DNA of 64,000 bases from Competibacter_A sp002352125 (GTDB taxonomy: Bacteria; Pseudomonadota; Gammaproteobacteria; Competibacterales; Competibacteraceae): contig DAOROA010000003.1 of the NCBI GenBank assembly GCA_035441325.1, forward strand, positions 38,189 to 102,188, in the 5' to 3' direction. The notes below the pieces were generated by a model. The model was not told the origin of the DNA and did not search any database. It saw only the letters and a list, made by a program, of their open reading frames with translations. Made by a program: the position numbers and the translations under genes. How positions within the stretch are numbered: position 1 is the stretch's first letter; each line of letters begins with the position of its first letter. Below, in pieces: positions 18,980 to 25,998 of the stretch.

Positions 18980-19230
18980 ATGGCTATTGTGTATGTTGGA
19001 TCGATCTAGCCAAGAACGTGTTCGCGGTGCACGGGGTGGAAGAGCACGGCAAGCCGGTCTTGGTGCGGCTGATGGCGCCGAAATTCGTCGCGCCCTGCCG
19101 GTTGAGCGGCCAGCGGGGCAAGAACGATGCGGCGGACGCAGCGGCGATGGGCGAGGCGGTCCAGCGCCCGAACATGTGGTTCGTGCCGATCAAGAGCGTG
19201 GACCAGCAAACGCGACTGACCTTGCATCGA
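18980..19230 (+). pseudogene. IS110-family transposase remnant
   Basis: On the plus strand the sequence encodes IDLAKNVFAVHGVEEHGKPV, the conserved start of IS110-type DEDD transposases. It then jumps to LMAPKFVAPCRLSG and GKNDAADAAA ... RPNMWFVPIKSVDQQ. About 45 residues are missing between the two blocks. A one-base deletion near 18,998 breaks the frame after the ATG, and the protein stops after LTLHR. No terminal repeats are visible. The flanks 18,870-18,979 and 19,231-19,286 contain no gene I can support. Confidence 0.8.
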
Positions 19231-19286
19231 AATTGCTCCAAAATTCCAGACAGATTTCTTAATACTGGCTATTACGCTCATGTAAT

Positions 19287-19347
19287 TCCTTACGCCCCGG
19301 TTCAGCGGCGGCGCGTGAGCGCCGTCCGTTGCAACCGGTTGTTAGGC
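19287..19347 (-). other. integron attC site (one core mutated)
   Basis: A perfect GTTAGGC at 19,341 and a degenerate TCCTTAC near 19,287 flank a GC-rich stem (CCGGTTCAGCGGCGGCGC ... GCGCCGTCCGTTGCAACCGG). It terminates the amidohydrolase cassette. Confidence 0.75.
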
Positions 19348-19394
19348 CGCCGCGCACACCTTGCACTCAACCAGCGGCGTGATTCCAGCGTTCC

Positions 19395-21065
19395 TCAGTG
19401 TTTCTCTATCTCCCCAGCTCCGGTATCGTCCAACTGATGCAAGTCCGGTACACTGATAGTCTGCTCACCGAGCCACTTATCGACATCGACCGGCTGGAAG
19501 CGACCCTTCGTCTCGACCGGGAAACGGATTGGCTGACCAGGCCTCACGGGCAGCACGGTGCCTTGTTTTACCACGACAGTGCCGTTGACGATTACGTACT
19601 GGATGCCGACTGGCGGCAGGCCGTTCTCGCCATCCTTGTACGTCGCTCGGGCTGCGACGGTCTTCGGGTCGAAAAGGGTCAGGTCGGCGACCTTCCCGAC
19701 CTGCACACGTCCGCGCTCCTTCATCGCCTCGAGCCCGGTGTCGCCCAGGTGCTTCGCAGTCCAGTAGCTAATCTGCGATAACGTGAACATTAGCGGCACG
19801 CCTCGCTCGCGACCCATCTGGAGCGTCACGGAGTAGGAGCTGGCGGTGCGGGGGTGACCGGCATACGCAGTAGGCGGGGCCGACCATGGCAAAAGCTTTC
19901 CATCTTTGCCGAGGCCCGCCATCGCGTCGGAAGCCACGACCATGTGGGGGACGGTCAGCCAGTACTTCATCCACTTCGTTCGAGGCGGGAGGTGGACAAC
20001 GATGGTGCGAGAGGGTGTTTCCTTCACCGCTTTGACGAATTCATCTTTCGTCAGGAACTTGTCGAGCCCCGGGTCGTAGACGGTCTCTTCGTACTTGTAC
20101 CCGTTCACCTTCTCCCACAGGTCTGGTCGCAGGAAATCGGCACTGATTAGCGTCGATCCAGCCGCCCAGGGGTAGTACTCGGCCCAGACGTTGTACCCTT
20201 GCTCCCGCGCAAGCTTGAGCTTCTCCTCGTTCTCCCACCAGCCGTAATCGTTGTCGTGGGCCAAGAGGAGCGGTGCGCGAAGCACCATCGCGTTTGCCAG
20301 AACCTCGTCGAGCCCTATTGGCGCTTCAGTCGGCGTTTGCGAATTCAGGTGGAACCGCGTGTGGACGGAGGTGAGCCGGCCATACCGTGCTGCTGCGCGC
20401 TGAGCCTCGAACAGTTCATATGAGGTCACACCGCGCTGCATATACGCCACCGGCGCTCCCAAGCCGATAGCGCCCTGGCGCAGGTCCTCGTCGATCAGCG
20501 TCATCAACTTGTTCATCTGCTCGACGTTGCTGCGGCTGACGGACCAGCCGGGAGTGCCGTCCTCTCCTGCCTTGCCGCCCCAGTAGAACCCGGTGGTGGC
20601 ATCCACAGGCTTGTCCAGCTTCAACTCCGGGTCGTGCACATAAAGGCGATTGAATCCCAGCGAGCTCGTCGTGCCGTAGTTGATCTGCCAGCCAACCTGC
20701 GCCTTCTGCGCGTACCAATCCGCAACGCGCGATGCGCCGGCCTCGAGATCCATGCCCGTCGTGATGCCATCAGCCACGGCCAGTTTCGTGGCGAACTCGT
20801 CAATCGCGTGGTAGTGCGTGTCGATGAACCCTGGTGCCACGACCAGACCAGTCGCGTCGATCGATTGCTTGCCGGCAATCGGAGCCTTCGTAATGGTGGC
20901 GATTCGGTCACCGTTAACGCCCACGTTGGCGACATCGTCATACATTGTTTCTGGGTCCATGACGCGGCCATTGTTTATGACGAGATCGTATTGCTGTGCA
21001 TGTGCAACAGGCGACAATCCCATATTCAACACGAGTGCAATCAATGTCGTGATGCAGGTTCTCAC
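19395..21065 (-). CDS. secreted amidohydrolase (D-aminoacylase-like)
   Basis: The 556-residue protein has a signal peptide (IALVLNMGLSPVAHAQQ). The amidohydrolase metal site motif GFIDTHYHAIDEF is followed by SVHTRFHLN and the late DLTLFDP strand typical of N-acyl-D-amino-acid deacylases and dihydroorotase-like enzymes. It probably acts in the periplasm on an amide or cyclic substrate that cannot be named from sequence. It starts at a GTG seven bases after an AAGGAGGT. At about 1.7 kb it is the largest cassette in the array. Confidence 0.82.
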   Translation of the reverse strand: MRTCITTLIALVLNMGLSPVAHAQQYDLVINNGRVMDPETMYDDVANVGVNGDRIATITKAPIAGKQSIDATGLVVAPGFIDTHYHAIDEFATKLAVADGITTGMDLEAGASRVADWYAQKAQVGWQINYGTTSSLGFNRLYVHDPELKLDKPVDATTGFYWGGKAGEDGTPGWSVSRSNVEQMNKLMTLIDEDLRQGAIGLGAPVAYMQRGVTSYELFEAQRAAARYGRLTSVHTRFHLNSQTPTEAPIGLDEVLANAMVLRAPLLLAHDNDYGWWENEEKLKLAREQGYNVWAEYYPWAAGSTLISADFLRPDLWEKVNGYKYEETVYDPGLDKFLTKDEFVKAVKETPSRTIVVHLPPRTKWMKYWLTVPHMVVASDAMAGLGKDGKLLPWSAPPTAYAGHPRTASSYSVTLQMGRERGVPLMFTLSQISYWTAKHLGDTGLEAMKERGRVQVGKVADLTLFDPKTVAARATYKDGENGLPPVGIQYVIVNGTVVVKQGTVLPVRPGQPIRFPVETKGRFQPVDVDKWLGEQTISVPDLHQLDDTGAGEIEKH

Positions 21066-21118
21066 TTCATTTACCTCCTTCTTGGGTTCATTGCATTTGT
21101 CGGGACCGCAACTTGGCG

Positions 21119-21184
21119 GCCCAACGTTTGAGCTGAGGCGCGAGCGCCATGCTGGTGCGAGTCGGCTCCAGCGAAGGGTTAGGC
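21119..21184 (-). other. integron attC site
   Basis: GCCCAAC at 21,119 and GTTAGGC at 21,178 bracket a 66-base element with a GGCGCGAGCGCC central hairpin. The TAA stop of the VOC gene lies in the core site. Confidence 0.9.
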
Positions 21185-21625
21185 CGCACTGGTGCCTAGC
21201 TGCTCAGCGAGTCCGACAATGATTCCCTCAGGCCCTCGGATGTACGCGAGGCGATAGATATTTTCGTACTGCATTTCGCCGATGAGTTCGGCGCCGTGAG
21301 CGAGCATGCATGTGACGATTGCGTCGATGTCATCGACTGCGAACATCAAGCGACGAATGCCAAGCGTGTTGACCGGCGCTTCCACCGGGCCAAACCTGAC
21401 TGCGTTGGGCATGTGGAACTTGTCCAGCTCGATGCCTTGTCCATCGGGTGTCCTCATCATTGCGAGGGTGGCCCGCACGTCATCGAGTCCAATGAGCTTG
21501 CCGACAGCCGGCCCTTCGACCATTGTTTCACCCTCAAGTGTCAGGCCCATTTCGATGAAAAAGGCTTTGGTGGCTTCGAGGTCGTCGACAACGATAAGTA
21601 CGTTGTCCATCCGCTTGAGCGCCAT
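21179..21625 (-). CDS. VOC superfamily (glyoxalase/bleomycin resistance-type) protein
   Basis: The 148-residue protein has two beta-alpha-beta-beta-beta units of the vicinal oxygen chelate fold: DNVLIVVDDLEATKAFFIEMGLTLEG and RRLMFAVDDIDAIVTCMLAHGAEL. It ends YIRGPEGIIVGLAEQLG, typical of glyoxalase/fosfomycin/bleomycin-resistance relatives. The actual substrate is unknown. CAGGAGC precedes the ATG. Its stop codon lies in the attC core. Confidence 0.87.
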   Translation of the reverse strand: MALKRMDNVLIVVDDLEATKAFFIEMGLTLEGETMVEGPAVGKLIGLDDVRATLAMMRTPDGQGIELDKFHMPNAVRFGPVEAPVNTLGIRRLMFAVDDIDAIVTCMLAHGAELIGEMQYENIYRLAYIRGPEGIIVGLAEQLGTSAA

Positions 21626-21700
21626 GTCTTCTAGCTCCTGATTTCACGGGCTTGTGCGATGCCCTCTGCTTGTTGCACTGCAACGCTGCTGGGTTGTGCG

Positions 21701-21765
21701 GCCCAACGACAAGGTCAGCCGCGCGGCCGCTTCATGGCCGCGTCGATTGCACTGTCTTGTTGGGT
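21701..21765 (-). other. integron attC site
   Basis: GCCCAAC at 21,701 and GTTGGGT at 21,759 flank a 65-base palindromic element (CGCGCGGCCGC ... GGCCGCG). The last 17 or so codons of the acetyltransferase gene lie inside it. Confidence 0.8.
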
Positions 21766-22197
21766 AAGCTGCCATTCCCAGACTTCGCCGTCTTCGGGGT
21801 GTTGCAATGTGGCCACATATTTGAAGCCTAGTTTTTTAAGAATGGTGGTCGAAGGACTTTCTTTGGGCAGTGTCTGAGCGGCGACAACCACTTGAGGGGC
21901 CGCACGGCTCGATATTGATAAAAGGGCTTTGGCCATCCGGGTTGCCATGCCTTTTCCTTCGAATGCCGAAAAAGTGAAGTAAGCGATTTCCACGCGGTTA
22001 TCCTTTGGCGGGGCTTTGAAGCCACAACTTCCTACGCATGTGCCGTCCACCAGAGCCAGATATCCTAACCATGGGGATTGATAACCGACGGATTGATACA
22101 GGCTGACGTAGGCGGTGCCCACATCGATGGCTTCTTTTGGTAAATCAGAGATCGGCTCTGTGGGTTGCCCCAGTTCGGAAAGCGGAATTAATTTCAT
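21715..22197 (-). CDS. GNAT family N-acetyltransferase
   Basis: The 160-residue protein has a RimJ/RimL-like GNAT pattern. VEIAYFTFSAFEGKGMATRM contains the acetyl-CoA loop (variant of Q/RxxGxG/A). A conserved STTILKKLGF segment follows. It transfers an acetyl group to an unknown amine. GGCAGGAGA lies upstream of the ATG. The C-terminus (about residues 144-160) is read through the attC. Confidence 0.83.
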   Translation of the reverse strand: MKLIPLSELGQPTEPISDLPKEAIDVGTAYVSLYQSVGYQSPWLGYLALVDGTCVGSCGFKAPPKDNRVEIAYFTFSAFEGKGMATRMAKALLSISSRAAPQVVVAAQTLPKESPSTTILKKLGFKYVATLQHPEDGEVWEWQLTQQDSAIDAAMKRPRG

Positions 22198-22210
22198 TCA
22201 GTGTTCTCCT

Positions 22211-22281
22211 GCCCAACGTCGTCCATAACCGGCGGTACGGAGCGACGCGTAATGCCGTCCGAGTTGATGGGCCGGTTGGGC
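22211..22281 (-). other. integron attC site
   Basis: GCCCAAC at 22,211 and GTTGGGC at 22,275 are both perfect cores around a 71-base element with a GGCGGTACGGAGCG ... ACGCGTAATGCCGTCC stem. Confidence 0.9.
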
Positions 22282-22287
22282 GCTGAT

Positions 22288-22782
22288 TCAGACACGGCGG
22301 CCGACAATGACGAGATCTCGCTCAACGCCGTCAAGCAAAGCCACCTTGGGCAAGAAGCCCCAGCGGCTAAAACCGAGGCGCTCAAACAGCGCCAAGCTCG
22401 GTGCATTGTGCCCAAAGATAAACCCCAACAACGTGTCGAGATTGATGCTAGGCGCGTTCGCGATGGCCTCGCTCACGAGGTACGTGCCTAGACCTTGCTT
22501 TCGATGAGACGCATGGACGTAGACGCTGATCTCCGCAGTCTTGTCATAAGCCGGTCGACCGTAAAATGATGAGAAGCTGAGCCAAGCTTGAATTTGTCCT
22601 TTGTCTTCGCACACCCACAATGGTCTTGATGATGGATTGTGTTCATCAAACCATAGCACACGACTTTCGACTGATACCGGTTTTGTATCCGCGGTGACCA
22701 TACGGGATGGGATTGTCGAGTTGTAGATCCCGACTATCTGTGCCAGATCGTCACGTATCGCGATTCTGTGTGAGGTTGCCAA
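22288..22782 (-). CDS. phosphinothricin acetyltransferase-like GNAT protein
   Basis: The 164-residue protein follows the Pat/bar pattern. It has IVGIYNSTIPSRMVTADTKPVSVESR at the N-terminus and VYVHASHRKQGLGTYLVSEA, the acetyl-CoA loop. It also has LGFIFGHNAPSLALFERLGF. Known relatives acetylate phosphinothricin or methionine sulfoximine; this substrate is inferred only. It starts at a TTG behind a clear GGGAGG. It is a compact cassette bounded by two good attC sites. Confidence 0.87.
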   Translation of the reverse strand: MATSHRIAIRDDLAQIVGIYNSTIPSRMVTADTKPVSVESRVLWFDEHNPSSRPLWVCEDKGQIQAWLSFSSFYGRPAYDKTAEISVYVHASHRKQGLGTYLVSEAIANAPSINLDTLLGFIFGHNAPSLALFERLGFSRWGFLPKVALLDGVERDLVIVGRRV

Positions 22783-22800
22783 TGGTCGCCTCCCTATAGC

Positions 22801-22869
22801 GCATAACGCCTGAATTCACTGGCCTTGCGCAGTTTTATGCGCAAGGCCCAGTGGAATGATGGGTTAGCG
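22801..22869 (-). other. integron attC site
   Basis: GCATAAC at 22,801 and GTTAGCG at 22,863 bracket a perfect inner stem: CACTGGCCTTGCGCA ... TGCGCAAGGCCCAGTG. The stop codon of the GNAT-Sel1-like gene lies in the core. Confidence 0.88.
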
Positions 22870-23853
22870 ATTTTGTAACAGATTTTGGGCATGTTTCTGT
22901 AGTTCTATCATTCGCTCGGGCGAAAAGTGTTCGTAGAGGATCGGATCAATAGTGTAGCCGCTGCTAAACAGTGGTTGCTTTGAAGCTAGAAATTGCCATT
23001 GATAAGCAAGCTCATAGTTCGGTAGGCCAATATCGAGGCCCTCCTTGGGTAGATAGAATTTTCCCAAGGTATTCATGGCATTTGCACTTGCCACGGAATG
23101 ACCGCTCGTGGCGGCGGATCGTAGTAACTTAATTCCTTCTGGATTGCCCTTTCGTGTAGCGCTGTAGGCGGTGTAATCGCCACCATTGGGATCAAAGCCA
23201 TTTACTAGTTGCACTCCAACATAAAACTGCCAGTAGGCATCGCCTTGTGCGGCGAGAAGTTTCATGCACCCCCAGTCTTTAGGATTCATGTGGTTGATGC
23301 GCCTTTGCCCGAGATTTTCAAAATTGCAGGCGGGTTCGGTAAATACATCCACGGGGAATAGTAAAAGCGGAACTAAGACAACGAGGAGGGCGGCTGCATT
23401 GGGCAACTTGTGAAGAAATGTAAGAGTAACCGCATCTGAGAGACTCTCCGAGCAGCTTACGATGTACCCATGACGCTTATAAAGCCTGATGTTGCCATCA
23501 CTTTTGCTGCCAGTAAACAACTCAAACTTGGAGCACCCACTAAAACAGCCCTCAATCTCTTTAAGCAACTTAGAGCCGATACCTTGACCCTGAAAGTTTG
23601 GATGAACCACTAGCCTTCCGATCAAGCAAACCCCTGCCTTCGATTTAGCTCTCACAGAACCAACAATTTGACTCGCCCAGACCGCCTTTAGCACAATCGA
23701 ATCTTCAAACTCTTCAATGAGTGATTGTAGTGACTGCATTAGCGGTGTTAATGACCAGTCATTGTAGATTTTTGCTTCAGACTGATAAGCAAGCTTCTGA
23801 ATGGCCAAGATTGCTTCAGCATCTTTTACTCCGGCACGACTGATTGTTAGCAC
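22864..23853 (-). CDS. GNAT acetyltransferase fused to a membrane-anchored Sel1-like domain
   Basis: The 329-residue protein starts with a complete GNAT domain (residues ~1-150), with GRLVVHPNFQGQGIGSKLL and NIRLYKRHGYIV. One hydrophobic segment follows (AALLVVLVPLLLFPVDVF). The C-terminal domain contains GIKLLRSAATSGHSVASANAM and LAYQWQFLASKQP, like degenerate Sel1/TPR-type repeats. The hydrophobic segment looks like a former signal peptide, so two cassette genes may have fused. It starts at a GTG inside the tail of the previous cassette gene. Confidence 0.72.
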   Translation of the reverse strand: MLTISRAGVKDAEAILAIQKLAYQSEAKIYNDWSLTPLMQSLQSLIEEFEDSIVLKAVWASQIVGSVRAKSKAGVCLIGRLVVHPNFQGQGIGSKLLKEIEGCFSGCSKFELFTGSKSDGNIRLYKRHGYIVSCSESLSDAVTLTFLHKLPNAAALLVVLVPLLLFPVDVFTEPACNFENLGQRRINHMNPKDWGCMKLLAAQGDAYWQFYVGVQLVNGFDPNGGDYTAYSATRKGNPEGIKLLRSAATSGHSVASANAMNTLGKFYLPKEGLDIGLPNYELAYQWQFLASKQPLFSSGYTIDPILYEHFSPERMIELQKHAQNLLQNR

Positions 23854-24850
23854 TGATCAAGCCCTCTAACGTAGAAGTTACCAGCGCTGCGCAGCCTTGT
23901 CGCGCAGCGTCCGAGTGGACTGTCGGGTTATGTGTTTGTTGGAGTAGGCGAGATAGTTCTGCGAAGAACTCATTGCGATGAGAAATTCCATTGCCGTTCA
24001 AGCGGTGATCCGATCCGGGGTAAACCTTGAGGATGAGATTGTCTTTACTTGACTCTTTGAATTTCGATTCCAAAAAGAGTGCCGATTCGACGGGAACGCT
24101 CTCATCTTTTTCGCCTATGCCTACGATGATGGGAATTTTCAGCTTGAGAAAATCTGGTAGCGGGTCCATGTCCATTACGTCTGACCACCAACGATAGGTG
24201 TTTCCGTACCACTCTATTTCGATACTACGCGGGTCAGTGGATATTTCTTTCCAGCCCGATTCGACATCAAAGGATATAGCGCCTTTCTGCTTGAGCGTGG
24301 CGAGCGATTTACGCATTGAGTCCCCGCCGCTACCAATGATTGCAAGGTGGGTAATTGCCGGAAGCAACCCGGCCACCTTGGTGGCAGGCCACGCGCCTTC
24401 TGATACCACGACCAATACGATATTTTTGAATTTTATCGCGCTGGTACTCAATTGAACTGTAACGAACTCTGAATAGTCGGTGACCCATTGGTCTGGGTTG
24501 TTTGCGAGATGAAATTCTCGGCCACAGTCCAGTAAGCCGACCGAGCGATCAGACACGAAGCGCTTGTTGAGAACGAAAACATGGGCACTAACCGTAAGGC
24601 CGCTGACGTAACCTGGCATCACGGACTTCCAACTGGGGCAACCTGTCGCTCCGTAGAAGAAAACTGCGGTATCCGGTTGCGAACCATTACCGGCTACGAA
24701 TGAGTAGTAAGTACTTGAACCACCGTCCTTGTACTGAAAAGAAATAGGCCTTAGAGCTTCACTGCTGTACATGTGGGCAGTGCGCTGAATAGTCATGCAG
24801 CCGGACAGAGTAAAAACTAGCGAGAACACAAAGAAGCTAAGAGTGCGCAT
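23816..24850 (-). CDS. lipoprotein of the alpha/beta-hydrolase type
   Basis: The 344-residue protein has a lipoprotein signal peptide ending in the lipobox LSGC. An alpha/beta-hydrolase-like domain follows: FFYGATGCPSWKSV, a VVVSEGAWPA nucleophile elbow and the late GSDHRLNGNG histidine motif. GIGEKDESVPVESALF supplies a likely acid-containing loop. It may be an envelope esterase; the substrate is unknown. The gene has no stop before its attC, so its last ~35 residues are attC and next-cassette sequence, and its end overlaps the GNAT-Sel1 gene. Confidence 0.78.
   Translation of the reverse strand: MRTLSFFVFSLVFTLSGCMTIQRTAHMYSSEALRPISFQYKDGGSSTYYSFVAGNGSQPDTAVFFYGATGCPSWKSVMPGYVSGLTVSAHVFVLNKRFVSDRSVGLLDCGREFHLANNPDQWVTDYSEFVTVQLSTSAIKFKNIVLVVVSEGAWPATKVAGLLPAITHLAIIGSGGDSMRKSLATLKQKGAISFDVESGWKEISTDPRSIEIEWYGNTYRWWSDVMDMDPLPDFLKLKIPIIVGIGEKDESVPVESALFLESKFKESSKDNLILKVYPGSDHRLNGNGISHRNEFFAELSRLLQQTHNPTVHSDAARQGCAALVTSTLEGLISANNQSCRSKRC
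23864..23933 (-). other. integron attC site
   Basis: CTCTAAC at 23,864 and GTTATGT at 23,927 flank a 70-base element with inner complementarity (GCGCTGCGCAGCC ... CGCGCAGCG). The hydrolase reading frame runs straight through it. Confidence 0.8.
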
Positions 24851-24870
24851 AGGCTCAGTGATTGCGAGAC

Positions 24871-24966
24871 GCATAACGTTTGAGGTAACCGGCCGCCGGA
24901 GCGCGCAGCGCGGAGGGAACCAACATGTGCAGCATGTTGGCGGTCTAGTTGGCCGAAGGGTTGGGC
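24871..24966 (-). other. integron attC site
   Basis: GCATAAC at 24,871 and GTTGGGC at 24,960 bracket a 96-base element with nested inverted repeats, including CCAACATG ... CATGTTGG. Confidence 0.88.
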
Positions 24967-24967
24967 A

Positions 24968-25399
24968 TCACAAATGCCCCCATGCTTGGATAATCCCAAC
25001 CAAATGAACGACGCCAACTAGCAAACAGATAGCTGAAGAAATCAACCAGAACGTTTGGCTATTACCGGGGAACGCCGGTTTAAGCAGAGGAAAAGCAACG
25101 GCTCGCAGAATGTAGATTGCCGTAATGAAAACCAGCACGGGCTTTAAGAATGGCAAGGGACGCAAAAAGCCAGCAGCAGACAGCGCGTAGCTTGCCCAGA
25201 CGGAAAGAACAGAGCCTATAAAAAAAGCAACTAAGGGGGGGTACCAATGTCCTTGTGCTGCCCAGGTAACGATTGGTTCGCCAGCGCCCAATATGCGATA
25301 GCCGTTTGCACCCCAAGGAATGCACGCAAAGTGTAACACAGCCGCAGCGAGACTGAGAGAGGCAGAAACCAAGAGAAACACTGAGCCTGAACTAAGCAT
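24968..25399 (-). CDS. small four-helix integral membrane protein
   Basis: The 143-residue product has four predicted membrane helices (VFLLVSASLSLAAAVL; YPPLVAFFIGSVLSVWASY; FLKPVLVFITAIYIL; FWLISSAICLLVGVVHLVG). A conserved-looking loop YRILGAGEPIVTWAAQG lies between helices one and two. I recognise the general type from integron cassettes, but no function is known. An in-frame GTG at 25,441 inside the preceding attC is an alternative start; the ATG at 25,399 was preferred. Confidence 0.72.
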   Translation of the reverse strand: MLSSGSVFLLVSASLSLAAAVLHFACIPWGANGYRILGAGEPIVTWAAQGHWYPPLVAFFIGSVLSVWASYALSAAGFLRPLPFLKPVLVFITAIYILRAVAFPLLKPAFPGNSQTFWLISSAICLLVGVVHLVGIIQAWGHL

Positions 25400-25422
25400 T
25401 ACAGGTACCCGATGAATGAAAT

Positions 25423-25489
25423 GCCAAACGTCTGAAATCACCGGACTGCGCGGCTTTTCGCGCAGGTCCGGTTGAGCGCAGGGTTATGC
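25423..25489 (-). other. integron attC site
   Basis: GCCAAAC at 25,423 and GTTATGC at 25,483 flank a 67-base element with the perfect stem GGACTGCGCG ... CGCGCAGGTCC. Its centre is nearly identical to the attC at 28,000-28,065. Confidence 0.88.
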
Positions 25490-25502
25490 AGCATGGGTAC
25501 AT

Positions 25503-25886
25503 TCAACTGATGTCTGTTATTTTGGAGATCGCTCCGTCTTGGAATTCGAACTCCGAGCGACCAGAGAGGTTCAGAACCTGCCCTTTCTTTAGGCCGTTCG
25601 GCAGATCGGTGGCGACGACGGCGCGAAAAGCGATGGCGGCAACCGCGACGGGGCCTTGAATCTCGAACGACTCGATTTTCTGATGCCTTTCCGAGAACAG
25701 CGATAGTGATTGCAGAGCAAGGGCCTTAAGTTCCGCGATTCCATTTGTGCTTGCGTTCACCACACCGGCAGAAATGTTCTTGAATTCCACCTGCGGGTGA
25801 AGGCCATCGAGCATGTCGTCTACATTCTTGCGGTTGTAGGCGTCGATGTAGTGGTCGACGAGGGCGCGAATTTCAGTGGGAGTCAA
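25503..25886 (-). CDS. SnoaL-like / NTF2-fold protein
   Basis: The 127-residue protein starts with a helix EIRALVDHYIDAYNRKNVDDMLDGLHPQVEFKN. It continues with beta strands such as GQVLNLSGRSEFEFQDGAISKI, the pattern of SnoaL-like polyketide cyclase/NTF2-like domains. These bind or isomerise small hydrophobic ligands; no specific role can be assigned. A TTG start at 25,886 with CGGAGA upstream was chosen because the longer frame is translated attC. Confidence 0.8.
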   Translation of the reverse strand: MTPTEIRALVDHYIDAYNRKNVDDMLDGLHPQVEFKNISAGVVNASTNGIAELKALALQSLSLFSERHQKIESFEIQGPVAVAAIAFRAVVATDLPNGLKKGQVLNLSGRSEFEFQDGAISKITDIS

Positions 25887-25907
25887 TTGGCATCTCCGAA
25901 AGATGCT

Positions 25908-25995
25908 GCATAACGATAGCCCTGAGCCGCGCGGCCAGAGACTTGAGAAAACACCTCCGACGTGGTTCCGCGTCGGCTCCAGGGCTGGGTTAACC
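25908..25995 (-). other. integron attC site
   Basis: GCATAAC at 25,908 and GTTAACC at 25,989 bracket an 88-base element with arms AGCCCTGAGCCGC ... GGCTCCAGGGCT. Confidence 0.82.
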
Positions 25996-25998
25996 CTC

